Assembly: GCF_025770785.1 (NCBI RefSeq)
Contig: NZ_JANZLA010000007.1
Coordinates: forward strand, 170,114 to 234,113
Length of the DNA: 64,000 bases
From: Cellulomonas sp. SG140
GTDB taxonomy: Bacteria; Actinomycetota; Actinomycetes; Actinomycetales; Cellulomonadaceae
Direction of reading: 5' to 3'
Positions 24,152-33,396 of the stretch are shown here, piece by piece. Under the pieces are notes generated by a model that did no database searches, was not told the origin of the DNA, and saw only the letters and a list, made by a program, of their open reading frames with translations. Both the position numbers and the translations under genes were made by a program. Every line of letters starts with the position of its first letter. The stretch's first letter is position 1.

Positions 24152-27100
24152 CCACTTCGCACCCATTCCCTGGCATCCCCGACGTCATCAACGGCAACGG
24201 CGCCGTCGCCCACGTGATGAAGCACGTGTGCGGCGGGGTGATCGGCTACCCGATCACGCCGTCCACCGAGATCTCCGAGACCTTCGAGGCGGCCCGCGCC
24301 GAGGGCCAGCTCAACGTCTGGGGCAAGCACCCGTTCTTCGTCGAGACGGAGGGTGAGCACTCCGCCCAGTCCGGCGCGCTCGGTGCGGCGCTGACCGGCG
24401 GCAGCTACGTGTCCAACGCCTCGTCCAGCCAGGGCATCCTCTACGCGCTCGAGTCGCACTACGTGACGGTCGGCAAGAAGATCGGCGGCTTCGTGCTGCA
24501 GGTCGCCGCGCGCGTGGTGTCCAAGCACTCGCTCAACGTGATGGCGGGTCACGACGACGTGTACGCCCTGCTCCCGGCGGGCTACACCATCCTGTTCGGC
24601 GCCAACCCGCAGGAGGCGGCCGACCTCGCGGCGATCTCGTACCGCGCCTCGGCGCTGTCGCTGATCCCCGTCGCCAACGTGATGGACGGCTTCGCCACCA
24701 GCCACGTGATGAGCGAGGTGCTGCTGCCCGAGCCGGACCTGCTGCGCACGTACCTCGGCGACCCCGCCGGTCGCATCCCGTGCCCGACGGTGGCGCAGGA
24801 GATGCTGTTCGGCGCCAAGGGCCGGGTGTTCGCGCTGAACCAGTACCTCGACCGGCACGTCGAGGACCTGGCGCCGGAGGACCTGGCGGCCGTGCGGGCC
24901 CACCTCGCGGCGATCGCCGAGAAGGTCGAGGCGGACGACGCCGGTGACCTGGTGGCGGAGACGGCGGCGTGGCTGCCGGCCGACCTGCAGGGCCAGTGGC
25001 GGCGCGCCTGGGTGAACGCCTGGCCGCGCGGCACGCGGCAGCGGGTCCCTGCCCTGGTGGACGTGCACAACCCCGGGCTGACCGGACCGGTGCAGAACCA
25101 GCCGGACTTCCAGGCCGGTGCCGTCGACCACCGCACGCACTTCGTCTCGGCGGTCCCCGCGCTGGTGCGCCAGGCCATGGCCGAGTACACCGAGCTGACC
25201 GGCCGCGAGTACGCGCCGGTGCGGGCCTACGACTGCGAGGACGCGGACTACATCGTCGTCGGCCTCGGCTCCATCACCGACGACGCCCGTGCGGTGATCC
25301 CGTACCTGCGCTCGCGCGGCCTGAAGGTCGGCGTCCTCAACATCACGCTGCTGCAGCCGTTCCCCGAGGCCGAGGTGGTCGAGGCGCTGCGCAACGCGCA
25401 GGCGGTCACCGTGCTGGAGCGGTCCGACGACACCGCGCTGACGCGCATGGTGACGCAGGCGCTGTTCCGGGCGCGGGCCAACGGCGAGGGCGGCGTGGCC
25501 CACCCCGGCATCCCGGCGATCACGCACAGCCCGCGGCTGACCACGGCGATCTTCGGCCTCGGCGGGCACGACGTGCAGCCGCGGCACCTGGTGGCCGCGT
25601 TCCGCAACATGGCCGACGGCGGCAGCGCGCCGCTGGTGTACCTCGGCTCGCAGTTCTTCTCGTCCGACGCCCCGCCGGCCGCCGCCGCGCTCCAGGACCG
25701 GCTGCGTGCCGCGTACCCCGAGACGGTGGCGATGGCCCTGACCACCGAGCCCAACCCGGCGCTGCTGCCGCCCGAGGCGCTGCGCATCCGGTTCCACTCG
25801 GTGGGCGGGTACGGCACGGTCGCCAGCGGCAAGCTGCTCACCGACGTGCTGGCCGGCGTGCTGGACATGCACAGCAAGTCGGCGCCGAAGTACGGCTCGG
25901 AGAAGAGCGGTGCGGCGACCAACTTCTACATCACGCTGAGCCCCGAGCCGGTGCTGCTGACCAACGCCGAGCTCGAGGACGTCGAGGTGGTCGTCTCCCC
26001 GGACCACCAGGCGTTCGTGCACACCAACCCCCTCAAGGGGCTGGTCGAGGGCGGCACGTTCATCATGCAGTCCGACCTGGCGCCGCTGGACCTGTGGCGG
26101 TCGCTGCCCGCGCACGCCCGCCGCACCATCCGCGAGCGGCACATCCGGTTCCTGGTGGTCGACGCGTTCGCCGTCGCCCGCAAGCACGCCCCGACCCCCG
26201 AGCTCGAGACCCGCATGATGGGCATCGCCTTCATCGGCGCCGTCGCCGGTCACGTCGACCGGGTGTCCCACGGCGCCACGGCGGAGGCGATCGAGGCCAA
26301 GATCCGCGCGCAGATCTCCAAGAAGTTCGGCCGCAAGGGCGACGCCGTCGTCGAGGCCAACATGGCGGTGATCCGCGACGGCGTGGCCGCGACGCACCTG
26401 GTGGCGTACGACGAGCCGGAGTTCCTCGCCGCCGAGCAGCAGCCGGCCGTCCGCAGCAACCGGACGCTGGCCCTGTCCGCGTCGATGTGCCCCACGGCCA
26501 CCGGCGCCCGCGCCACGGCGCTGTTCGACCCGGCGTACTACGAGGACCTGATCGCCCGTCCGTTCCGTGAGGGCACCATCGGCGAGGCGCCCGTGCTGCC
26601 CGGCACCGGCCTGTTCATGCCGGTCGGCACCGGTGCGGCCAAGGACAAGGGCATCTTCCGGCGCACCGTGCCGGCGTTCGACCCCACCGCGTGCACCGGT
26701 TGTCTCGAGTGCTCGCTCGTCTGCCCCGACGCTGCGATCCCCACGCAGGTGCACGAGATCCACGACCTGCTGACCACGGCGATCGGCCAGATCGACGCAC
26801 CCGAACCGCAGCGGGAGGCGCTGCGCGCCCAGGTGTACCCGTGGGCCGAGGCGATCCGGCGCAGCTACCGCGACGACTCTTCCGACCGGTCGTTCGCCGA
26901 CGTGGCGGCCGCCGCGGCGAGCACGCTCGACCCGAACCAGCGCGCCGTGATCCGCAACCTCGACGCGGTGGTCGCGCAGCTGGCCACCTTCCCGGTGGCC
27001 CGGACGCGGCCGTTCTTCGACGCGATGGAGAAGGAGCAGCCGGGCACCGGCGGCCTGTTCTCCGCCGTCGTCGACCCGTGGAAGTGCACGGGCTGCCTGC

Positions 27101-29181
27101 AGTGCGTCGACGTGTGCGGACCGGGCGCGCTGACGTCCGTGGACCAGGACGCCGACGTGCTCGACACGCTCCAGCAGCGGTTCGAGACGATGACGCGGCT
27201 GCCGAACACGCCGTCGCGGTTCACCGCCGGGGCCACGTCACCGGACGGCGACACCAAGCGGCTGATGCTCGACCACACCGCGTACTACTCGACCACCGGC
27301 GGTCACGGCGCGTGCCGCGGCTGCGGCGAGGTGACCGCGATCCGCCTGGTCACGGCCCTGAGCCACGCGGTGGGCGAGGACAAGCGGCGCTCGCACCTGC
27401 GCGAGCTGGACGAGGTGCTCGACGGCCTGCACTCGACGCTGGAGGCGCTGGACGCCGGCGCGGACGAAGGGGCCGGCGATCCCGCCACGCGTGCGCGGAT
27501 CGGCCGCATCACCGGCGCGATCGAGCAGCTGGAGCACCGCCAGTACCTCTACGAGGGCGGCCCCACCGGCAACGGCCCGGCTCCGGTGGTCATCGCCAAC
27601 TCCACCGGCTGCTCCAGCGTGTACGCGTCGACCATGCCGTTCACGCCGTACCTCGACCCGTGGGTCAACAGCCTGTTCCAGGACGCCCAGCCGCTGGCCG
27701 TCGGCCTGTTCGAGGGCATCGTCGCGCAGGTGATCCCGCAGGTGCGGGCGCTGCGCGTCGCCAAGCTCGAGCTGGCCGGCGAGTACGACCCGGCGGTGCA
27801 CGACGCGGCGCTGCGGACGTTCGGCTGGCGGGACTTCACCGACGAGGAGCTCGCGCTGCTGCCGACCTTCCTCACCATCGGCGGTGACGGCGCGAGCTAC
27901 GACATCGGGTTCGGTGCGATGTCCCGCGTGCTGGCCGGCGGCACGCCGATCAAGGCCCTGGTGCTGGACACCGGCGCGTACTCCAATACCGGCGGGCAGG
28001 CGTCCACCGCCAGCTTCACCGGTCAGGACTCCGACCTCGCCCGGTACGGCAAGGCCCACCGCGGCAAGCGGGAGCACCGCAAGGAGCTGGGGCTGCTGGC
28101 GTCGTTCCACCCGAATGTCTTCGCCTGCACCACGTCGTCCGCGCTGCACGGGCACTTCCTGTCCACCGCGGCCGAGATGCTCGCCTACAGCGACGGCGCC
28201 GCCGTCATGGAGGTGTACGCCCCCTGCGGCACCGAGAACGGCATCGCGGAGAACCTCTCCAACGCCCGTTCACGGCTCGCGGTGGAGTCCCGGATGAGCC
28301 CGCTGTTCGTGCACGACCCGCGGCGCGGCGACACCCTGCCGGAGCGGTTCAGCCTGGACGGCAACCCCGACGTCGACGCGCTGTGGAGCAGCTCCACGGT
28401 GGAGTACCTCGACGAGTCCGGCGCGCTGCAGCTGCTGAGCACGCCGCTGACGCCCGCCGAGTTCGCCCTCGGCGAGGTGCGGTTCTCCAAGCAGTTCCAC
28501 CGGCTGCGTCCCGACGAGGAGGCGGGTGCGACGCCGATCGCCGAGTACGTCGAGCTGGCGCCGGAGGCCCGTGCGGGTCGCGTGCCGTTCGTGCAGGCGA
28601 CCGACGAGGACCGGCACCTGATCAAGGTGGCCTGCTCCGCGGCGATCGTCGACCTGGTCGAGGACCGCAAGCACTACTGGCAGACGCTGCAGTTCCTGTC
28701 CGGACGCACCGACGCGACGCTGTCGGCGGCGCACCGGGCCGAGATCGCCGAGCTGACCGCGCAGTACGAGCAGGCGGTGACGGCCCGGGAGTCGACGCTG
28801 GACGAGATCGCGGCGGCGATGGCCGAGCTGGCGGCGTCCAGCGCGGCACCGGCCGGCATGGGTCAGACGATCCAGCTGCGGCCCACCGGGTTCGCCGGTG
28901 CTGCTCCAGCGGCGGCTGCGGCCGGCGCGGGGACGGCGACGGCGGTCGCCGACCGGCCCATCTGGCTGGACCCGGCGGACGAGCACCTGTGCAACGACTG
29001 CGGCACCTGCTACCAGGAGCTCCCGCAGATCTTCGAGAAGGCGACGATCGTGGTCGACGGCGCCGCCCAGACGGTCGGTCGCATGAAGGCCGGTGCGCTG
29101 GACGGTCTGGAGATCACGCCGGAGCTGGCCAAGCGCATCGCCCGGGTCAAGGCCACCTGCGACGCGGAGATCATCCGATGA
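24148..29181 (+). CDS. Pyruvate:ferredoxin oxidoreductase-like 2-oxoacid oxidoreductase
   Basis: This 1677-residue single-chain enzyme has domains in this order: pyrimidine-binding alpha domain with YPITPST near residue 34; a transketolase C-like domain ending near 480; the gamma domain (VGGYGTVASGKLL near 550); ferredoxin motifs CTGCLECSLVCP near 849 and CTGCLQCVDVCG near 980; the thiamine diphosphate domain with GHGACRGCGE, GGDGASYDIG near 1246 and DTGAYSNTGGQ near 1274. A C-terminal ferredoxin-like end has CNDCGTC near 1615. Classical NifJ is about 1170-1200 residues; the extra length is spacers between clusters and the last domain. It likely oxidises pyruvate with CoA to acetyl-CoA and reduces ferredoxin; another 2-oxoacid is possible. 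The stop overlaps the next gene by ATGA. Confidence 0.88.
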   Translation: MTTSHPFPGIPDVINGNGAVAHVMKHVCGGVIGYPITPSTEISETFEAARAEGQLNVWGKHPFFVETEGEHSAQSGALGAALTGGSYVSNASSSQGILYALESHYVTVGKKIGGFVLQVAARVVSKHSLNVMAGHDDVYALLPAGYTILFGANPQEAADLAAISYRASALSLIPVANVMDGFATSHVMSEVLLPEPDLLRTYLGDPAGRIPCPTVAQEMLFGAKGRVFALNQYLDRHVEDLAPEDLAAVRAHLAAIAEKVEADDAGDLVAETAAWLPADLQGQWRRAWVNAWPRGTRQRVPALVDVHNPGLTGPVQNQPDFQAGAVDHRTHFVSAVPALVRQAMAEYTELTGREYAPVRAYDCEDADYIVVGLGSITDDARAVIPYLRSRGLKVGVLNITLLQPFPEAEVVEALRNAQAVTVLERSDDTALTRMVTQALFRARANGEGGVAHPGIPAITHSPRLTTAIFGLGGHDVQPRHLVAAFRNMADGGSAPLVYLGSQFFSSDAPPAAAALQDRLRAAYPETVAMALTTEPNPALLPPEALRIRFHSVGGYGTVASGKLLTDVLAGVLDMHSKSAPKYGSEKSGAATNFYITLSPEPVLLTNAELEDVEVVVSPDHQAFVHTNPLKGLVEGGTFIMQSDLAPLDLWRSLPAHARRTIRERHIRFLVVDAFAVARKHAPTPELETRMMGIAFIGAVAGHVDRVSHGATAEAIEAKIRAQISKKFGRKGDAVVEANMAVIRDGVAATHLVAYDEPEFLAAEQQPAVRSNRTLALSASMCPTATGARATALFDPAYYEDLIARPFREGTIGEAPVLPGTGLFMPVGTGAAKDKGIFRRTVPAFDPTACTGCLECSLVCPDAAIPTQVHEIHDLLTTAIGQIDAPEPQREALRAQVYPWAEAIRRSYRDDSSDRSFADVAAAAASTLDPNQRAVIRNLDAVVAQLATFPVARTRPFFDAMEKEQPGTGGLFSAVVDPWKCTGCLQCVDVCGPGALTSVDQDADVLDTLQQRFETMTRLPNTPSRFTAGATSPDGDTKRLMLDHTAYYSTTGGHGACRGCGEVTAIRLVTALSHAVGEDKRRSHLRELDEVLDGLHSTLEALDAGADEGAGDPATRARIGRITGAIEQLEHRQYLYEGGPTGNGPAPVVIANSTGCSSVYASTMPFTPYLDPWVNSLFQDAQPLAVGLFEGIVAQVIPQVRALRVAKLELAGEYDPAVHDAALRTFGWRDFTDEELALLPTFLTIGGDGASYDIGFGAMSRVLAGGTPIKALVLDTGAYSNTGGQASTASFTGQDSDLARYGKAHRGKREHRKELGLLASFHPNVFACTTSSALHGHFLSTAAEMLAYSDGAAVMEVYAPCGTENGIAENLSNARSRLAVESRMSPLFVHDPRRGDTLPERFSLDGNPDVDALWSSSTVEYLDESGALQLLSTPLTPAEFALGEVRFSKQFHRLRPDEEAGATPIAEYVELAPEARAGRVPFVQATDEDRHLIKVACSAAIVDLVEDRKHYWQTLQFLSGRTDATLSAAHRAEIAELTAQYEQAVTARESTLDEIAAAMAELAASSAAPAGMGQTIQLRPTGFAGAAPAAAAAGAGTATAVADRPIWLDPADEHLCNDCGTCYQELPQIFEKATIVVDGAAQTVGRMKAGALDGLEITPELAKRIARVKATCDAEIIR

Positions 29182-32030
29182 GCACGCAGACGCCTCCGCG
29201 CCCCGGCGAGGTGGCCGGGTCACCCGACGGCCGCCAGGACGTGCTGCGCTGGGCAGGCGCCCGCACGGCGCTCGAGCAGACGCAGGACGAGGTGGTCGCG
29301 CTCGGCGCCAGCCCCGCGGTCTCCTCGTTCCGCAACCAGCTCAGCCTGCTGGAGAAGCGCCTGGTGGCCGACCCGCGCTCGTTCCGCGACATGTTCGTCG
29401 CGGACGGCATGGCGGCCGTCGCCTGGGAGTTCCAGCAGCCGGAGCTGTCCGCCGGCTTCATCAACCGCCTCTGGGACATGCTGCTGCGCGGCGACGAGGT
29501 CAGCACCGTGCTGATGCGGTTCCTGTGGGACCTGCCGGTCGGCAAGAAGCGGGCGTTCATCCGCGGCATCGACAAGCACCTGTCCGACCGCTACCCGATG
29601 TTCGACGGCCTCTCGGTGGACTGGCCGGCGGGCAACACCATCCCGCCGTACGTCCGCTCGGCGGAGGACCGGGCGGTCGACTTCGGCCTGGTGAACAAGG
29701 GGTACCTCGGCTACATGGACCTGGGCTACACCGCCCGGGACGTCGACCTGTTCGTCTGGCTGGAGGCGCTGCGGGACAAGCAGTGCGCCGAGTCGCCGTG
29801 CGAGCTGGGCGTGCTGGTGGAGGGCCACAAGGAGCCGCAGGGCGGCTGCCCGGTGAAGATCCACATCCCGCGGATGATGGAGCTGATCGGCACCGGCCGG
29901 TTCCGCGAGGCGCTCGAGATGCTCGAGTCCTGCAACCCGCTGCCGGACGTCACCGGCCGGGTATGCCCGCAGGAGCTGCAGTGCCAGGGCGTCTGCCTGC
30001 ACAAGACGGCCATGTCGATCGGCCAGCTCGAGTGGTTCCTGCCCGAGCGGGAGAAGCTGGTGGACCCGGACGCCGCCGTCCGGCGGTTCGCCGGTGTGCG
30101 GGACCCGTGGGTGGCGCAGGCCAAGCCGCCGGTCGCCATCGTCGGCTCGGGCCCGTCCGGCCTGATCAACGCCTACCTGCTGGCCGCCGAGGGCTTTCCG
30201 GTGACGGTGTTCGAGGCGTTCCACCAGCTCGGTGGCGTGCTGCGGTACGGCATCCCGGAGTTCCGGCTGCCCAACGAGCTGATCGACGACGTGGTCGCCA
30301 AGATCAAGCTGCTCGGCGGACGGTTCGTCACCAACTTCGTCGTCGGCAAGACGGCCACCCTGCAGGACCTGCGCGACGCGGGCTTCTGGAAGGTGTTCGT
30401 CGGCACCGGCGCCGGCCTGCCGCGGTTCATGAACGTGCCCGGCGAGCACCTGCTCGACGTGATGAGCGCCAACGAGTTCCTCACCCGCGTCAACCTGATG
30501 CAGGCCCTGCGGGAGGACTACGAGACGCCCCTGCCGGCCACCGCCGGCAAGCAGGTGCTGGTGGTCGGCGGCGGCAACACCGCGATGGACGCGGCGCGCA
30601 CCGCCCGCCGGCTCGGCGGCAACGTGACGATCGTCTACCGCCGCACGCAGGCGGAGATGCCGGCCCGCGTCGAGGAGCTGGAGCACGCGCTCGAGGAGGG
30701 CATCGGCCTGTCGGTGCTCGTCTCGCCGACCGAGTTCCTGGGCGACCCGCAGACGGGGTTCGTCAAGGCCGCCGTGCTGGAGGAGATGGAGCTCGGCGAG
30801 CCGGACGCCTCCGGACGTCGTCGGCCCGTGGCCACCGGCCGCACCCGCACCGTGCCGGCCGACCTGGTGATCATGGCGCTCGGCAACGCCGCGAACCCCC
30901 TGATCAAGGACTCGGAGCCGCGCCTGCAGGTGTCCAAGTGGGGCACCATCGACCTCGGCCACGAGGGCTCGCAGGAGACGACGCTCGCCGGCATCTACAC
31001 CGGCGGCGACGCGGCCCGCGGCGGGTCGACGGCCATCCGGGCCGCCGGTGACGGCCAGGCGGCCGCGCGGGAGATCCTGGGCTCGATCGACGTGCCGGAC
31101 GAGCAGGTGGCCGCGATGGTCGCCACCGCCCGCCGGTACACCGAGGAGGCCGCGTCCCGTCCGGTGATCCTGGCCAAGCGCACGCTCAGCCCGGGCATCG
31201 AGGAGCTGACCGTGCACGCCCCGGTGATCGCCCGTGCGGCGCAGGCCGGCCAGTTCGTCCGCGTGCTGCCCACGTCGGACGGCGAGCTGGTGCCGCTGAC
31301 GCTGGCCGACTGGGACGCCACCGCCGGGACCGTGTGCCTGGTGGTGCAGCAGGTGGGCGTCAGCAGCGCCCTGCTGAACGCGATGGCCCCGGGCGACGCG
31401 CTCGCGGGCATCGCCGGCCCGCTGGGGCGGCCCAGCGAGCTGCACCGGTACGACGAGGGCTCGACGGTCGTCTTCACCGCCGGAGGCCTCGGCCTGCCGC
31501 CGGTGTACCCGATCGCGCGCGAGCACCTGCGGCTCGGCAACCACGTCACGCTGATCGCCGGGTTCCGCACCAAGGACCTGATGTTCTGGACGGCCGAGGA
31601 CGAGCGCGTCGGCCGGCTGCAGGCCGAGTTCGGCGAGCTGCTCGACGTGGTGTACGCGACCAACGACGGCTCCTACGGCGTGCACGGGTTCGTCACCACG
31701 CCGCTCGAGGAGATGCTGAAGGTCGGCCGGCCGATCGCCGAGGTGGTCACCATCGGCCCGCCGCCGATGATGCGCGCGGTGTCCGACCTGACGGCCCCGT
31801 ACGGCGTCCCGTGCGTGGCCAGCCTGAACTCGATCATGGTCGACGCGACGGGCATGTGCGGCGCCTGCATGGTGCCGGTCACGCTCGACGGGAAGCTGGT
31901 GCGCAAGCACGCGTGCATCGACGGGCCGGAGATCGACGCCCACACCATCGACTGGGACAAGTTCCTGCCGAGGTTCGGGCTGTTCAAGGCCCAGGAGCAG
32001 GCCAGCCGGGTGCGGCACGGGATGGGCTGA
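29178..32030 (+). CDS. Fused NfnB/NfnA-like ferredoxin-NAD(P) oxidoreductase
   Basis: This 950-residue flavoprotein has three parts. Residues 1 to about 210 are an extra N-terminal region of unknown type. Residues about 210-640 are GltD/NfnB-like, with cysteines in SCNPLPDVTGRVCPQELQC, FAD motif VAIVGSGPSGL near 320, and NAD(P) motif VLVVGGGNTAMDAARTARR near 460. From about 655 the chain is NfnA/PyrK-like, a ferredoxin-NAD(P) reductase fold ending with the [2Fe-2S] cysteines in MCGACMVPVTLDGKLVRKHAC near 893. NfnAB of clostridia and archaea has the same two parts as separate subunits. ATGA coupling to the PFOR gene suggests transfer of its electrons to NAD(P). Bifurcation itself is not proven by sequence. 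Confidence 0.85.
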   Translation: MSTQTPPRPGEVAGSPDGRQDVLRWAGARTALEQTQDEVVALGASPAVSSFRNQLSLLEKRLVADPRSFRDMFVADGMAAVAWEFQQPELSAGFINRLWDMLLRGDEVSTVLMRFLWDLPVGKKRAFIRGIDKHLSDRYPMFDGLSVDWPAGNTIPPYVRSAEDRAVDFGLVNKGYLGYMDLGYTARDVDLFVWLEALRDKQCAESPCELGVLVEGHKEPQGGCPVKIHIPRMMELIGTGRFREALEMLESCNPLPDVTGRVCPQELQCQGVCLHKTAMSIGQLEWFLPEREKLVDPDAAVRRFAGVRDPWVAQAKPPVAIVGSGPSGLINAYLLAAEGFPVTVFEAFHQLGGVLRYGIPEFRLPNELIDDVVAKIKLLGGRFVTNFVVGKTATLQDLRDAGFWKVFVGTGAGLPRFMNVPGEHLLDVMSANEFLTRVNLMQALREDYETPLPATAGKQVLVVGGGNTAMDAARTARRLGGNVTIVYRRTQAEMPARVEELEHALEEGIGLSVLVSPTEFLGDPQTGFVKAAVLEEMELGEPDASGRRRPVATGRTRTVPADLVIMALGNAANPLIKDSEPRLQVSKWGTIDLGHEGSQETTLAGIYTGGDAARGGSTAIRAAGDGQAAAREILGSIDVPDEQVAAMVATARRYTEEAASRPVILAKRTLSPGIEELTVHAPVIARAAQAGQFVRVLPTSDGELVPLTLADWDATAGTVCLVVQQVGVSSALLNAMAPGDALAGIAGPLGRPSELHRYDEGSTVVFTAGGLGLPPVYPIAREHLRLGNHVTLIAGFRTKDLMFWTAEDERVGRLQAEFGELLDVVYATNDGSYGVHGFVTTPLEEMLKVGRPIAEVVTIGPPPMMRAVSDLTAPYGVPCVASLNSIMVDATGMCGACMVPVTLDGKLVRKHACIDGPEIDAHTIDWDKFLPRFGLFKAQEQASRVRHGMG

Positions 32031-32078
32031 CCCCGGGTGGGGCGGGTCGACGTGACCCGCTCGAAGGACTGAAGGACC

Positions 32079-32114
32079 GACGGCGCCCCTGCGAACACCA
32101 GCGGGGGCGCCGTC
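32079..32114 (+). terminator. Rho-independent-like terminator of the PFOR operon
   Basis: GACGGCGCCCC (32079-32089) pairs perfectly with GGGGCGCCGTC (32104-32114), and three further pairs extend the stem inward around an ACACC-containing loop. It lies 49 bases after the operon's last stop codon. No long U run follows, as is common in high-GC actinobacteria. Confidence 0.75.
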
Positions 32115-32154
32115 CCACGTCCCTGGTCACGTCTCCGTGCCGCCCGCGCCACCG

Positions 32155-32222
32155 CGAGATGAGCACTTTGCATCCAGATGAGCACTTCGCACTGCTCACC
32201 TGGATGCAAAGTGCTCATCTCG
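32155..32222. repeat. 68-base nested palindrome left of the DUF559 gene
   Basis: The two 23-base ends (32155-32177 and 32200-32222) are perfect inverted copies, and the 22 bases between them are again nearly palindromic, giving 31 of 34 paired positions. The hexamer TGAGCA occurs at 32160 and 32179 and its inverse TGCTCA at 32193 and 32212. Related motifs recur on the far side of the gene (33289-33332). It may be a two-way terminator, a binding site or a mobile-element end. Confidence 0.9.
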
Positions 32223-32260
32223 GCTCGGCAGCTGGGGCGAGGACGCGGCCATCTGTGAGG

Positions 32261-33190
32261 TCAGCCGGTACGCAGGTACGGGCGGCGGGTCAGCTGGATG
32301 TCGGCAGGCAGCAGGCGGCTCACCCGCGTGAGGAGTGCGCTCGGCGCGCGCAGGTCCTCCTTGGTGACGCGGAGGATGCGCCAGCCCGCCTCGACGATGG
32401 CGTCGTGCCGCCGCTTCTCCTCGATGAGCGCCTCCCTTCCGGTGTACTTGGACCGGCCGTCGTACTCGAGCAGCGTCCGCCACCGCTCCCAGCCCAGGTC
32501 ACCCCAGAACGTGCCGAGACGGCTGTCCACCCGGACCTGGGTGTCCGGCTGGGGCAGGCCAGCGCGCAGCAGCACGAATCGCAACGCCGACTCCTGCGGC
32601 GACTCGGCGCCGCCGTCGGCGAGGGTCGCGAGCTCGAGTGCACGGCGCATCCCGCGCCCCGTCGGGTCGAGGTGGATCAGCGCCAGCAGGTCCTCGCGAC
32701 GGGCGCCGGCACGCAAGGCGGCGTCCATCACGACGAGGCCCGGCAGCCGGCGCATGTCTCGCGCGCAGTCGACGGCGGTCCGGGGCAGCGTGGTCACCGG
32801 TAGGCCGGCCAGCGTCGTGACGGCTGCGGCGTCGATCGGCCCGAGGTGTCGTCGGACGTCTCCGGCCTGCCCCGTGCCGGGACGGCACGACTGGTACACG
32901 TGCACCTGCGTCGGAACCGACCAGAGCGGCAGCCCCCACAGCATCGCCGCCGAGGCGTGGCTGAAGGCGTGCTGACCCCGGAGTCGGTGGTGAACCCCCA
33001 CAATCCGTGCCAGGGCTGCATCGCGGACGTCCGTCGCGACGGTCGTCGAGACGTAGGCGCCTCGACCGACCCGGTGCCACTCGCGGGTGCGGAGGCGGGC
33101 GGCGACGTCCTGCCGGAGGTGATCATGAGCCAGGTGCACGGTCGGCAGTGACGGTGGTGTCGGCGTGGGTGCTCCGGGGCGTGGCGGCAT
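32261..33190 (-). CDS. AbiEi-like winged helix plus DUF559 (Vsr-like nuclease) protein
   Basis: This 309-residue protein begins with a winged-helix-like region (VAARLRTREWHRVGRGAYVS near residue 35) resembling the N-terminal domain of type IV antitoxin AbiEi. Its C-terminal DUF559 region is PD-(D/E)xK/Vsr-like: ESALRFVLLRAGLP, GDLGWERWRTLLEYDGRSKY near 262, then EKRRHDAIVEAGWRILRVTKEDL. No AbiEii toxin gene is adjacent, so the usual pair is absent. I chose ATG 33190; a longer frame reaches into the right-hand repeats. Related palindromic repeats flank the gene on both sides. Its role may be in defence or DNA repair; this is unproven. Confidence 0.75.
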   Translation of the reverse strand: MPPRPGAPTPTPPSLPTVHLAHDHLRQDVAARLRTREWHRVGRGAYVSTTVATDVRDAALARIVGVHHRLRGQHAFSHASAAMLWGLPLWSVPTQVHVYQSCRPGTGQAGDVRRHLGPIDAAAVTTLAGLPVTTLPRTAVDCARDMRRLPGLVVMDAALRAGARREDLLALIHLDPTGRGMRRALELATLADGGAESPQESALRFVLLRAGLPQPDTQVRVDSRLGTFWGDLGWERWRTLLEYDGRSKYTGREALIEEKRRHDAIVEAGWRILRVTKEDLRAPSALLTRVSRLLPADIQLTRRPYLRTG

Positions 33191-33288
33191 GCGCGACGGT
33201 CCCGCAGCGGCTCGAGCCCTCGGTCGCGCAGTGCCGTGCGGTGAGCGGGTCGGGCAGCGGAGCTGGCCTGTGGATGGCCCACGCTCAG

Positions 33289-33332
33289 CGAGGTGAGCAG
33301 TCTGCACCGAGGTGAGCAGTCTGAAGTGCTCA
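33289..33332. repeat. TGAGCA/TGCTCA repeats right of the DUF559 gene
   Basis: CGAGGTGAGCAGTCTG is directly repeated at 33289-33304 and 33308-33323. The second copy forms an inverted pair with TGCTCA (TGAGCA 33313-33318, TGCTCA 33327-33332). AAGTGCTCATCT here matches the inner side of the left palindrome at 32155-32222. The repeats lie 99-142 bases upstream of the DUF559 start, where they could also act as an operator. Confidence 0.8.
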
Positions 33333-33396
33333 TCTGCGTGCGTTGTGCTCGTCTCGCGCGGGCCCGCTCGGTGGGCGGGGCCGATAGCGTGCGCGC

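Noticed and set aside
22447..26763. A 1438-codon minus-strand frame opposite mntH and the PFOR gene
   Set aside because: Composition is that of an antisense shadow (His, Arg, Gln, Gly, Asp repeats) with no family motif; the plus-strand genes have clear catalytic motifs.
32261..33190. A complete AbiE toxin-antitoxin system
   Set aside because: Only the AbiEi-like winged-helix part is present, fused to DUF559. No AbiEii nucleotidyltransferase gene lies on either side.
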